NCBI RefSeq assembly: GCF_041956535.1
Contig: NW_027192225.1
Coordinates: 64,890 to 128,889, forward strand
DNA: 64,000 nucleotides
Origin: Calcarisporiella thermophila CBS 279.70
Lineage: Eukaryota; Calcarisporiellomycota
Direction of reading: 5' to 3'
In this document: piece by piece, positions 10,455 through 20,856 of the stretch
Position numbering within the stretch: position 1 is the first letter of the stretch
Layout: every line of letters begins with the position of its first letter
Made by a program: the position numbers and the translations under genes
Notes under the pieces: generated by a model
What the model was told of the DNA's origin: nothing
Database searches by the model: none
What the model saw: only the letters and a program-made list of their open reading frames with translations

Positions 10455-11730
10455 CTAACAAACCCATTTCGCGTCCACTTTATTCGGTTCCAGCGAGTTG
10501 TCCAGCACCGCGACCACGTCCTCGACATGGGAGGTGGAGAGATCCTGCAGGAACGGCAGCATGTCCAACAGTTCGGTATCGTGGGGGTCCGAGAACCAAG
10601 AGGACACGGGGACCGCATTCATGGGGTGGAAAATATACGAGACGGGGGAGTTGTCTATGATGACGACGTTGCGTAAATCACGCCCTAGCTGCGACAGATC
10701 CTTGACGTAGTTTCCCTTGTGCTGGTAGCAAGACTCTCGGAAGAGGCGATGCTTCACCACCTTATGGATGTCAAGGAGATCCAGCACCGGGTCGGCGTAC
10801 TAGAAGCGGCATGAGGCGAGTGAGAAAGGGAGAAATAAAATAAAACATAGCGGGAGCATGGAATCACCTTGGCAAGACTAGCGGTAAAGACGACCACTTC
10901 GAAAAACTCCCCCACTCGCTTTAAGAACTCGTCTACTCCTGGCCGTTTCATCACGTACACATTATGTATCTGGTTCTCAATCTCCACCGGCACTACAAAA
11001 TCGGCCTTTTGGACCACCTATGATAGCGTTGAGGGGAGGAGGATAAAAAAAAAAGCACGTCAGCACGCAGAGCTCCAACCATGCGTCCATCGCTATGGCT
11101 AACCTTGAATGAGCTGTGGACTAGCGTTTCATCCAAATCGAGCACCAAGCATTTTCGCCCGCTATCCTCCGGAGCCAGCGGAGCTAAAAGCCAACATGGC
11201 TCTTCCTTCCCCTGATGCCCAAGATGCTCTTCTTCTACTATGGCGTCTTCCTGAGGTACTTTTCTCTCCTCCTCGTGGGGGGGATCGGCCGCTGGGCTTG
11301 TGGCGGCGACGGGGGCCTGTTTGGCTAGATTGAGGAAGCGGGGAGAGTCGAGATCCAGAAAAGCGCGTGAAGTGCAGCAGAGAAGGAGAGACAGGAATCC
11401 GCGGGGCTGTTTTTGGGTATGCGAGGGTGAGGTGGGTGATTTAACGAGAAGGCCAGGATCTGGCGTTGACTTTGAATTGATGTTGGATGGTCGCACGTCA
11501 ACCACTGCATTGGAATCATAGTTAAAGGCTCAGAATTGCGTCCGAGTGCATAATGGATATCATATCCTGGTAGAATGCACGCGTTGAGAAGGGAAAAAAA
11601 AAGGCTCACCTTTATTGGATGGATTGGCATTGGTTTTTCCATTCGCGGAAGCCTGCGTAATGACGTTGGCGAGAACGGACGACGGAGATCCATCTGGTAA
11701 GACTTGTGTTATAAGCGATTCAGTTGTCAT
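10455..11730 (-). CDS. Psr1/Psr2-like CTD-type phosphatase (FCP1/SCP family)
   Basis: This is a HAD-superfamily phosphatase of the SCP/NEM1/PSR group, 338 aa. Exons are 11730-11610, 11504-11104, 11017-10868 and 10799-10455. The catalytic DxDx(T/V) motif is [13 protein letters not shown] (residues about 164-176). It is followed by the family blocks [72 protein letters not shown] sequence and [11 protein letters not shown]. The closest known relatives are budding-yeast Psr1/Psr2, plasma-membrane phosphatases needed for the sodium stress response. Psr1 is anchored by an N-terminal palmitoylated Cys pair after a hydrophobic stretch. A very similar FLSLLLCC occurs here, but inside the linker and not at the N-terminus. 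Confidence 0.88.
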
Positions 11731-13184
11731 GCTTAGAAAGAAAAATGAAAAAAAAGTGGTGAACACGGTTGATTGGATGAATACGGGACAATGGTGTAAT
11801 AGATTAGATTATGATTTAGAGAGGATAAATAAAGGGAAATAACAAGGAGGAGAGGGTGGGAGGTGGCGGGAGGGGGATTATTGGAAAAAATGGGAGGAAA
11901 AAAAAAAAAGAAAAATGGAGAGGCAAGGAACTTGTTTGTTCGCTCAGCTGTATATGTATGCTATCTTGTCTATTAGATTCTCATAAAAGATCAATCTCTG
12001 GCAGCAAGAAGAGAAAGGAAGAGAGTAAAAAGGGGAGGTTGGAAGGAACTAGTGTGCGACATTCCTCTGCTGATACATTTCGTCACAAAAATATTGATAT
12101 CAGATTTCTGATGGCTCATTTCTACGCGTAACGAATTTCACCACCCGCCTGACACTGCATCTTCACTTGGAGGAGGATGAGACCGCCAAATACAGCCTGC
12201 ATTTCAGCCGCCTCCTACCCACAACCCTCGCGAGAGAGGCTGTGCTCACCCGCAAATACAAGCCATGGGCTATTCAACTGCACGTCAGAGCCATACCTAT
12301 GGAATACGCAAGGCCAAAAATCTTAGTGGCCCTATTTTTTCTTGAAGCTTGGCAAGATGATTTTCATTAAAGGCGGTGGGTTTTAACTGGCCATGTGTGC
12401 CGACGTGTATGGCGAACGACTACTAAGTGATGTAAACGTGAAAAGAAATAAAAGCATAGATTGCGATGGCCTGGTTTCATAGAGCTTTTGAAGAAATAGG
12501 ATGGCTTAGGGGGATACACAAAGGAGGTGCCTTTGTCCCTATTTTCACACAGCAACGAAGATACTACAACCCCATTGGGACCGACTACTGCTCAATGAGG
12601 TAGATACATAGATACTTTTAATAAGGCATATGGGATGAGGTTGCAATGAGCGTGTGTGAGAAGCGAAGAACTCTTCATAAAGATCCGTTGCAAAGAAAAA
12701 TAAAATCGACGATTAGCTTAATTCAAAGTTACAACTCCCTAAAATCTTGTAGAAATCTCAACCCTTGAATGTGGCGTGTTGGTGTACATAGAGTTTCGAA
12801 AAGCTTAAACCTGTGGGACAGCCCAATCCTCAGGTTGCTGATCCTCATCAAGATTCAAATTCAAAACCCCTCAGGGCCTAGTTGGGTCGCAAGGGGTGTG
12901 TAGAGATGGCAAGCGTAGTTTGAGACCGCTCGCTTTGAGTTGCAGATTTCTTGACTCAATCGAGGAGAGGTGGCAGTAAAAAGGATATTGTGGAAGTCTA
13001 AGGGTTGTGAAGCTTTTATTCTAATAAGATAAATCTGCCCCGGATAGCATTTGGTGATTCTGCAAAAGAAGCGGGCAAAATACACATGAAAACATAAGAT
13101 GTGTACGAGAGAACGCCAGAAAGAACAGACTGCACTATCCACAAGGGAGAAAATGGAGCTTCTTATTTTTTGGCACTGTGTTCT
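11731..13184. other. Intergenic region
   Basis: This is 1.45 kb between the start of the PSR-like gene (minus) and the stop of the Nudix gene (minus). Several short open frames exist, but none has family features, in-phase splice sites or a sensible codon pattern. Purine-rich low complexity lies at about 11840-11930. Confidence 0.5.
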
Positions 13185-14185
13185 CTAGAGATACGGGTCA
13201 AAGGACTCGGGAACCACGGCCACCTCCTTTAAAAACTCCTTGACGATTGTTTTTTGGTCAGACAGGAAATCGAACCTAGAAAGGGAGAGAGATGGCGTGA
13301 GTCTTCTGCGCGCCCAGAGCCTGCGCACGCTCTGCTCACCTGGCGACAAATTTGCGCGACTGCAACAACCAGGGCAGCCACAGCTTGTCGTCGGGCCACA
13401 TTTGCTCGTAGGGAATCTGGTCTATGGGGAACCACTGCGGGGTCATTTCCTCGGTCCTATAAGGGTGCAGCGTGTGAGCATTCCATGGCCAAGGCTTCAT
13501 CGCCTGCTTATGGCTTCCTTACTCCTCCGGCACTCCAAAGTAGCTGACCGCACGAAAGACGTGGACCTCAAGGCCAACGTCATCGCCTTCAAACGTAAAC
13601 CACAAGAGCCCCATTCGCTCCAGCGCGGAGGCGGTGATGCACGCCTCTTCCTTGAGAGAACAGCAAAGGGGGCGTCAAAAAGGAGAACATCCAATTAGAG
13701 GGGGGGGGTCTCGGCAATCTACCTGTAGCTCTCTCATCGCGGCCTTTTCAATGGTCTCTCCCTGCTCAACTACCAGTAAAGAGGAGTGAGAACATGCCGA
13801 AAATGCCGGAGCAGCGGCGATCGCTGATGCTCACCTTTTCCCCCGAATCCATTGTACTTGCCCTGGCCAAAACCTCGTCGCTTCATCCCAAGGAGCACCT
13901 GTTTGCAAGGGAAGCTACTTAGCAGGGCGGCGGGGAGCTGAGGCGGGGAGGGCTTACCTTGTCTCCATCCTGCACAAACAGCAGGGTGAGGATCTTCTTC
14001 TTGTTGGCGATCGTCATGGCTTGCGGGTCCAGCGGTCTTGCACAAGGGCCTCGGATATTGAGCGGCGCTTCGGGAGCAGGGCTCACTGGTGACTTCGGAG
14101 CATAAACGGTGGCTTGGAGGCGGCCAAACCAGCTTTTAAGGTTTTTTTTAGATTTTGCTTGTGCTTCGGCTTGGAAGGCTTCCAT
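13185..14185 (-). CDS. MTH1-type Nudix hydrolase (8-oxo-dGTPase family)
   Basis: MTH1/NUDT1 enzymes hydrolyse oxidised purine nucleoside triphosphates and so keep 8-oxo-G out of DNA. Six exons: 14185-13958, 13898-13835, 13769-13723, 13650-13523, 13456-13340 and 13275-13185, giving 224 aa. Motifs: VLLGMKRRGFGQGKYNGFGG, then the Nudix box GKVEQGETIEKAAMRELQEEA (G-x5-E-x7-REUxEE, read across three exons), and the MTH1 signature MWPDDKLWLPWLLQ, which includes the substrate-pocket WPDD. Human MTH1 is 156 aa. The first ATG adds a basic, Ser/Ala-rich N-terminal stretch of 56 residues before a second Met (14017-14015), which would give 168 aa. The extension may be a mitochondrial presequence or simply leader. 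It is head to head with the kelch gene. Confidence 0.92.
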
Positions 14186-14482
14186 ATACGAAAATTAAAC
14201 ATGGTGCCGGTGTCGAGTGGTCGCGAGCTCACTCCTCCCGATTGTCGTGCCGTCGTACTAATAGTACACGCATGCAAATGTAGAACAACCTTCTTTGTTC
14301 CAAAAGAAAAACAAGCCAACCTTCTTCCCGCTCCCCTTCTCTCTCTCTCCTCCCATCTCCCTGCTGATTCTCCCCCGACATCTCGCACCAATCCCTTCCC
14401 CATCATCCCCTAATTGCCATCCATTCCTATCATTCCTCCCGACTCCCCTCCTTGATATATCCCCCCCTCCCCTTCATATATA
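14186..14482. promoter_or_regulatory. Divergent promoter of the MTH1-type gene and the kelch-pseudokinase gene
   Basis: These 297 bases separate two start codons. The half next to the kelch gene is a long C/T-rich tract, and CATATATA stands immediately before its ATG. No specific factor site is recognisable. Confidence 0.5.
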
Positions 14483-17450
14483 ATGACGAGGTCAAATGTA
14501 TGGCCGTTCTTACTCCTCTGCTTATACCCTCTAGCCGCAAATGCCCAGCAGATGCCGCCATGCGTGGTGGCCATTAACAATGCCCAGCTCTGGTCATTGC
14601 AGTCGCGCGCCTCCACGGTACAGGTTCCATTTAGCACGGCCGAGGTCCAATGGAAATCCATGGGCGATCTGCCCCAGGCTATCTCGAATTCCTACTGCGT
14701 TGACGCGGGCGACGGAAAGGTATTCATTCTTGGGGGAAGCTATGGCTCGTCGATTGTACTGGATGATCTGAAGTGTAGAGCAGGTAAGTCCCCATCCTAG
14801 TGTGCTTTGAAGAAGCCACAATCCGCAACCGCCATTCCTGACCCGCCTTTTCACTCTAATCCCAGTAGCTTCGGCTTCAAGTTCTTCGGACACAACCTCT
14901 TCCTCCTCTTTTGTCCTCTCGGCTGTGTCCAGCAGCACCGAGAGCTCCTCGACCTGGTCCTCCACCACCACCACCACCACCGAAGAGGAGTCGACCGAAA
15001 CCCAAGCCACAGAGACGACCAAGGAAACCAAGCCCTGGACCCCACCGCCCACCTCCCAGCCTTCCACTCCTCCTAAGCCGACAGACACTCCAAAGCCATC
15101 CCCGAAACCCTCTAACGGCGAGACTACTAAATCGCAAGACAAACCCAACACGTCGAACGAGGAAAAGCCCACGTCGCCCAATGGCGAAAAACCCCCGAGC
15201 CCTTCCCCTAGTGCCCCCAAGGGGAATGATGGAGGCCAAGGCCAAGGTCAAGGTACCGGGAACGAGAAACCTAATGGAGTTAACCTCAATCTCAAGCTGC
15301 GCAAGCGATCGCACCGCCACCCGCTCGTAAAGCGCCAATCTCAAGTGTCTCTATTCTACTACGACACCACAAAGAACAACCTGTGCCAATCACCCCCCAT
15401 CACTGGAGAGGGAGTAGCCACCCTTTTCCCGGCAACCGCAGCGGTCGCGACCATGATCGATGCAAAGAACATGTTCATTGTTGCCGGGTACGACGGCTCC
15501 CTCAAAACCCAGACGCTAGACCTGGCCACCTGGAAGCTCAGCTCTATCCAAGAGTCTGGCCAGAAGCCGGACAAGCTGGCGCCGGGCACCGCGATCGGCG
15601 TGTATGACAAGAAGATCTACCTCTTTGGGGCGTCGGCCTATAGCGACTCCGCCAGCGATAAGTTCTTCTACGTGTATAAATTTGACTTGGATTTGCATGT
15701 TTGGACCAAGCTGGCGGTTCCCGCCAATGGCGTCGACATGACCAAGGTGGTCGGCGCGATGGGCGCAGACAAGAAGATGTATCTTGCCCCGACCCAGGGC
15801 AATTCCAGCGCCATCTATGTCTTTGATCCGGCGGCGGAGAACCTGACCCCCCTGACCGTGTCCTCGGCCGGGGCAAACTCCTCCCCGGGCGGGGCGGGGC
15901 TGTCGAATGCTCGTGCCGTGGCACTGAACAGGCAGGTGGCCTTTGTCAAGGGCTCGGGCAGCGGCGGAAACCCCGCGGTGTATGCTTTCGATACGGTGAA
16001 GGGAGAGTGGACGGCGCAGCTCAACCCCGGGGACGCATCGGCCCCGCCCAGCAATGGCGCTGGCAATGGCGGCAAGAATGTGGGCGCCATTGCCGGCGGG
16101 GTCGTCGGGAGCTTGGTCGTCATTGGAGTGGCCGTGGGGCTGGTTATCTTTTTCAAGCGCCGCCGGCAGAATTCCGACATCGTGTCGATGGTGCTGCAGG
16201 AAAAGACGCCGTTTGGACGCGTGTCGCTCCAAGGCACCAACAAGAGCAACCAGGGCAGCACCGTGGGCGATCTCCCGATGATGCTTGAGGAGCGGCCGGA
16301 GCACTACGCCATGAATCTCAGCTCGGGCGGCATGAACCCGCACATGCAGCACCCCGACCCGCTGCAGTACCACTACGCCCAGATCGAGGCCCTGGCCTCC
16401 TCCCACCCCTATCAGCCCCCACCGCAGCAGCAGAGCAACACGCACTTTGACCAGCGCACGGAGCGCAGCAGCAGCGATTCGCGCCGGGGGCGAGTGCTCG
16501 CGTCCAGCGAGGAGCTGTGGGAGAACTACCTGTTCGTGAACACGGTGGACATCGCCGACCAGGCGGCTGCCGCAGCCCTCGACCCCCACGCGCCCTCCGG
16601 CACCCTCGCCCTCCACGACTACACCCTGGCCGAGCCCGACGAGCCGCTCTGCACCGCCGACGCCTCCCTCCTGCGCAGAGCCCTCTTCCATCGCACCAAC
16701 GACACCATGTCGCTGCGCTTCTACCTGCACGAGGAGGCCTTCAGCCGCGAGGTCGCGTTCACCAACTACCTGCGGTCCTCCTTCGTCCTGGGGTCGCGCA
16801 ATGCCTACCAGGTCCGCTCGCCCTTCCACATCGACTACCCCTACGTGATGATCACGGAGCAGACGCAGTACCGGCTCGACCACATGATCCGCTCGCGCCC
16901 CAGCTTCGACGACGCCATGTACTGCCGCCTGGTGGCGCGCGACCTCGCCCAAGTGCTGGCCTTCATGCACGGCAAGGGCGTGGTGCACCTGAGCGTGGAG
17001 CCGGCCGCCTTCCTCAGCGAGGGCTCGGACATGACCAGCTGGAAGATCGGCGGGTTCCAGCGCGCTCGCTTTGTCGGCGAGCCGGTGCCGGACGCGATTG
17101 GCGCGGGCTCGTTCGTCGGCGCGTACTCGGCCCCCGAGCTCTTCCTCTCCACGCCCCAGCAGGCACACCCCAGCATGGACATGTGGGGCCTGGGCGCGCT
17201 TCTGTACGAGCTGTGTGCCCGCCAGCCCCTCTTCGCCTCGGTGGAGGAGGCTCGGGGTGCGCTGCTGCTCGTCGAGGACGACGGCACCGAGGCGCTGAAT
17301 CGGCACTGGGAGCTCCCCATGGATCTGGCCAGCGAGTGCGACGAGATGATGCGCGAGGCCATTCTGGGCCTGCTGCGGGTCGATCCTCAGGAGCGGTTCG
17401 ACGGGGCCAGGGTGCTGCGGGCCATCGGAAGTGGGTCCCAATGGGATTAG
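14483..17450 (+). CDS. Kelch ectodomain-transmembrane-pseudokinase protein
   Basis: A 961-aa type I membrane protein from two exons, 14483-14783 and 14866-17450. A signal peptide ends near residue 21 (PLAANAQQ). A first kelch-like segment (KVFILGGSYG) is followed by a Ser/Thr/Pro-rich region of about 130 residues. Then come a Kex2-like site, LVKRQ (254-258), and further kelch/galactose-oxidase blades: NMFIVAGYDG, KKIYLFGASAYSD, LHVWTKL, AVYAFDTVKGEW. A Gly/Val-rich transmembrane helix at about 507-530 is followed by the stop-transfer KRRRQ. The cytoplasmic part carries a protein-kinase fold at about 655-955: the beta-3 Lys position reads SLRFY (Arg), HRD is replaced by VVHLSVEP, and DFG by KIGGF. 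SAPEL, DMWGLGALLYEL and PQERF are kept. It therefore looks like a catalytically dead receptor-like kinase. GC-rich third positions support one long coding frame. Ligand and pathway are unknown. Confidence 0.85.
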
Positions 17451-18121
17451 ACGCGCCCCCGCTTCGTTTGTATTTCTTCTTCTTCTTCTTCTTCTCTTAG
17501 GCTCATAATAATTTTTGGTTGACTATGGATTTTCCTCTCTTTTCGTTTAATACCTTTTTGTTTGCTACCCTCTTCTCTTCACGCGTCTCGCCTTCTCTCC
17601 TCTCCCCTTCCCTCCCCTCACTTATTTAAAAAAAGTATTTATCCTAATGTTACTATTCCCATTGACTGTGTGCTAGCTGTATTATTCATTTCTCTTTTGC
17701 TTTGGACCTATTAATTTCACCACCTTTCTCTCCTTTGCCCTTCGCTTATATCCCAATAAATTAAATACGAATACCATACAAGATAGATAAGAATACTAGC
17801 ATTAAAGTAGAATAAATAATAACCAGAGTAGAAGAATCGAATGGCGGTGTGGAATGGTTGAGGTGGGGGGGAGGGGGGTCATGGCAGGGGAGGATGGCCC
17901 CTCGTATTAGCGGAGATAAGTAGAGAAAGGCCCAGCCCCACTGAGAGTGTCCAAGAATAAAATGAAGTAGAGAGAGAGAACAAAAAAAAATAGGTGAGGC
18001 AGTATTAAGGAGAGGTTGAAAACTAAGGAGAGATCGATATTGCATGAATGATGTTTGCCTCAATTATCCACGGATAAACGGGGGGGGGGGGCGCTGTATG
18101 GATGTCCCCTCCTCTTCCTCA
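17451..18121. other. Intergenic region, convergent 3' ends
   Basis: This lies between the stops of the kelch-pseudokinase gene and the SHO1-like gene. It is pyrimidine-rich at first, with TTC repeats at about 17474-17496 and a G12 run near 18080-18091. No gene is supported. Confidence 0.55.
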
Positions 18122-19075
18122 TTATACGAGCTGTAAATAGTTGCTGGGAGCAATGCCCACGGTTCCGTCCGCCTTTCGAGCCTGCCACCACTTCCCACTG
18201 GTGCTCGCGATCTCCAGTATCTCATCCTTGGCGAAGGAGAGCTCATTGGGGTCCTCCGGGTTGGCCTCGTAGGAGTAGAGCGCCTTAGCCTTGTGCGCGT
18301 ACTGAGCGTTCGGCGACACAATCACCGTGTTCTGGTCTACCATGGGAGGGACGTGCTCCTCCCCTGCATTGGCAAGCGGCGTAGGGTGCGAGGGGAGCAT
18401 GGTGGTCACTGAAGTGTATGTGTCGCTGGTCCGGTGATTTCCGAAGCTTTGTGAAGGAGTCTTATGCTCGGGCATTTTGGCATTCATGGGCATGCAATAG
18501 GGCGAATTAGCATAGTAAGCCACAATGGTATTTGCATCGCTACCGAACACGATCACCCAAGCGAATTGCACGAGAAGCATGAGGACGCCTCCAGCGGTAA
18601 TAGCTTGTGCGGGAGGCCAAGAGATGCGAGCAACGCCACTGACGTAGATGGTCAGGATGGAGATGCTATAGACAAGGAATGCCAGTATCTGGAGTAGCAG
18701 AACCGGGTCCACTGTGAGAGGGGGTGTTTGGAAAACTTTCACAGAACCAGAAGACTCACAGCATGGCGATGGGCTCTAAATTGATCGAATGTAATGGCCA
18801 AAAAAATCCCCAGCACCAAGATTAGTTCGAAAATAGCGGGCCACCAAGTGGAATTGCCGAGAGGGCCAGACGCGCATGTCCCTCCAAAAAAGATAATGGC
18901 GCCAATCTATATTATGGAAGCGCAGAGAATAGGAGTAAGGGGGGGGAGACCGCGAAGAGGAAGAATGGTATGGAAGCAAAGGGATGCAGAAATCATGACA
19001 ACTTACAGCGTTTATCCCGAGCGTCACGGCAAGGAATGCGTTGCCGGCAATGTGACCGAAATCGAACGTCGCCAT
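18122..19075 (-). CDS. SHO1: Sho1-like osmosensor, four-pass membrane protein with C-terminal SH3
   Basis: Sho1 is a plasma-membrane scaffold of the HOG pathway whose SH3 domain binds Pbs2. Exons are 19075-19007, 18906-18760 and 18711-18122. The four membrane segments are [56 protein letters not shown] and [19 protein letters not shown] linker with several Pro residues leads to the SH3 domain ([19 protein letters not shown], then [20 protein letters not shown] and [11 protein letters not shown]). One problem remains: exon 2 ends in phase 0 (RAHRHA, then GTGAGT) but exon 3 needs a phase-1 donor. A single extra G before the donor would restore AVDPVLLLQ. This may be a one-base deletion, an assembly error or a splice site I do not see. 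The neighbours are other cell-surface genes. Confidence 0.87.
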
Positions 19076-19599
19076 CTGCGCAGCCTGAATGCTTTGTTTG
19101 ATGTTAAGGAATGTCGAAGGGGGGAGGAGAGGAAGAGGGGGAAAGCGAAGAAAAACGGCGAAGCCATTCTAAATTAATTAAGCTTCGGTGCTATCATTGG
19201 ATTCGAGGTCTCAGTTTGTCAGGTTTCGGGATGGCTCACCATTGGAGCGTGGGCGGAGGCCGTGGGAGGGTCCAGGCATCGAGAAGGAAGCGGAGCCTTC
19301 GGCCGAAACTTGTCTAAATAAATTAGCCTTTTATTTTGCTTGGTCTTGGAGGGGGAGAGAGATCAAGATAAAGCCGTGTTGATGTGGAAAGAAAAAGGAT
19401 AGAAGAAGCAAATAGAGCTATCAAAGTAATAATAAGAGTGTAATATATATATATAATATTTATAAACCTAAGAAAGAAGAATAAAAAAAATAGAAAGTAT
19501 CTACAAGTGATGTGGTGTTATCGTTTCAAGCAGACCTTACGCCATCATCCGAGAAGATGCGCAGCATGCAAGCTAGCGCCGATTATAGGCGGGATTAGA
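19076..19599. other. Intergenic region
   Basis: This is the likely upstream region of the SHO1-like gene and 3' flank of the secreted-protein gene. It is AT-rich, with an alternating TA stretch at about 19444-19462. No gene is seen. Confidence 0.5.
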
Positions 19600-20856
19600 T
19601 TAGTTAGGCGGTGGACTTGGCTGGGAGCCGGCTATCACCGTTTTTGTCACCACGATCCTTTTATGTTTGGGCGAGCCCACTGGTTCGGCCGGCCCTGCTG
19701 CAGGTTCGCCAGGTGCACCTGAGCCCTCTTGGCCAGCCCCGGGAGCAGGCTGGCCCGAACCACCGGGTGCGGCTTCTTGGCCTTGGCCTTGGCCGCCGCC
19801 CATGCCCGCCGCGTCCGGGCCAGGCGCTGCGGGGTTCTGCTCAGGGCCAGGGGCCGGGGCTCCCTGTCCAGAAGCCTCAGGCGATCCCAACCCAGAGCCG
19901 GACGCTTCTGGAGGCGGAGCTCCCTGTTCCGGCGGTGGCGAGCCGGCCTGAGGGGGCTGGCCGCCTTGGCCAGCTTGTGCGGATGGGTCCGGAGCGCCTA
20001 GGCCGGGTATAATCATTCCCTGGTCAGGAGGCTGTCCCTGGCCGCCAGAGGATCCCTCCGGAGCAGCGGGCTGGGATGGGGGGCTTTGGGCAGACACGTC
20101 TGGGGGCGCCTGTTCGGGAGCTGCAGGCTCTGCGGCGGCGGGAACCATGCCTGCGTCAGGGGCTGCTTGGTCCACTTCCGACGATGAAGCCGAGGCTCCC
20201 TTGCCCGAAGTATTGCCGCAAATAATGTCAATCTGTTGTTGGATGGCAAGGATGGTGGCTTGCTTGATGGCCTCAATTCCATCCAACACGGCTTTGGCCT
20301 TGTCGCCGGCTTGTGCTTTGATGGCCTTTGCCTGAGCATCGAATCCGTCGATCATCACCTTGCGCTGGGTGTCGAGGGCCTGCGCCTGCTTATTTCCGCA
20401 CACGTTACCGCTGGGGGGGACGGGGGTGGGGATGACGGGGGGCACCGTCGTATCGGTCGGAGGGGGAGGGACGGTCGTGGGCGGGGGTGGGGGAGGCGTG
20501 GGAGGCGTGGGAGGCGTGGGAGGGGGTGGGATGGTGGTCGGGGGCGGACTCGTCTGTGTTGTAGGGGTGTCCGTGGTTTTCGAGGTCTTCGAGGTCTTCG
20601 AGGTCTTCGAGGAGTCTGAGGTGACAGGGGTGCTGGAGCTTTGCGGAGGGGACGTTGGCCCGCCGCTGGTAACGGGGGAAAGCGGAGCAATGGTGCCTCC
20701 GGCTCCCGCGTCTGGCGGCTGTGGGACCGGAAACCCGCCCAGAATTTCGGTCGGCAAGGGCGCGGGGGCGGCCTCTTGGCGACGGTGGACACGGACAGGA
20801 TTGGCGAGCACCATGGGTGCGGCGACCAGCAGCCCGAGAGTTATAAGCTTCATCAT
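19600..20856 (-). CDS. Secreted Pro/Gly/Ser-rich protein with a cysteine-bracketed helical segment
   Basis: A single-exon gene for 418 aa. It begins with a signal peptide (LITLGLLVAAPMVLA) and a Kex2-type site, VRVHRR|Q, at residues 21-26, so the mature protein would start QEAAP. A Ser/Thr/Pro-rich region with tandem SKT repeats and PPP runs follows. In the centre, about 65 residues predicted to be helical (QAQALDTQRKVMIDGFDAQA and IEAIKQATILAIQQQ) are bracketed by two CGN motifs, NVCGNK and IICGNT, the only cysteines I see. The second half is almost wholly Gly, Pro, Gln, Ala and Ser. No GPI signal or transmembrane helix is apparent, so it is probably a wall-associated or extracellular protein. 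I do not recognise a family. The compositional bias creates long open frames on the other strand, which I regard as shadows. Confidence 0.8.
   Translation of the reverse strand: MMKLITLGLLVAAPMVLANPVRVHRRQEAAPAPLPTEILGGFPVPQPPDAGAGGTIAPLSPVTSGGPTSPPQSSSTPVTSDSSKTSKTSKTSKTTDTPTTQTSPPPTTIPPPPTPPTPPTPPPPPPTTVPPPPTDTTVPPVIPTPVPPSGNVCGNKQAQALDTQRKVMIDGFDAQAKAIKAQAGDKAKAVLDGIEAIKQATILAIQQQIDIICGNTSGKGASASSSEVDQAAPDAGMVPAAAEPAAPEQAPPDVSAQSPPSQPAAPEGSSGGQGQPPDQGMIIPGLGAPDPSAQAGQGGQPPQAGSPPPEQGAPPPEASGSGLGSPEASGQGAPAPGPEQNPAAPGPDAAGMGGGQGQGQEAAPGGSGQPAPGAGQEGSGAPGEPAAGPAEPVGSPKHKRIVVTKTVIAGSQPSPPPN

Noticed and set aside
12167-12370. A 67-codon plus-strand frame upstream of the Nudix gene
   Set aside because: Short, with no homology features and no splice continuation.
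15516-17441. A 641-codon open frame on the minus strand opposite the kelch-pseudokinase gene
   Set aside because: It arises from high GC at third codon positions. The plus-strand protein has coherent domains; the antisense one is a low-complexity His/Arg/Gly translation.
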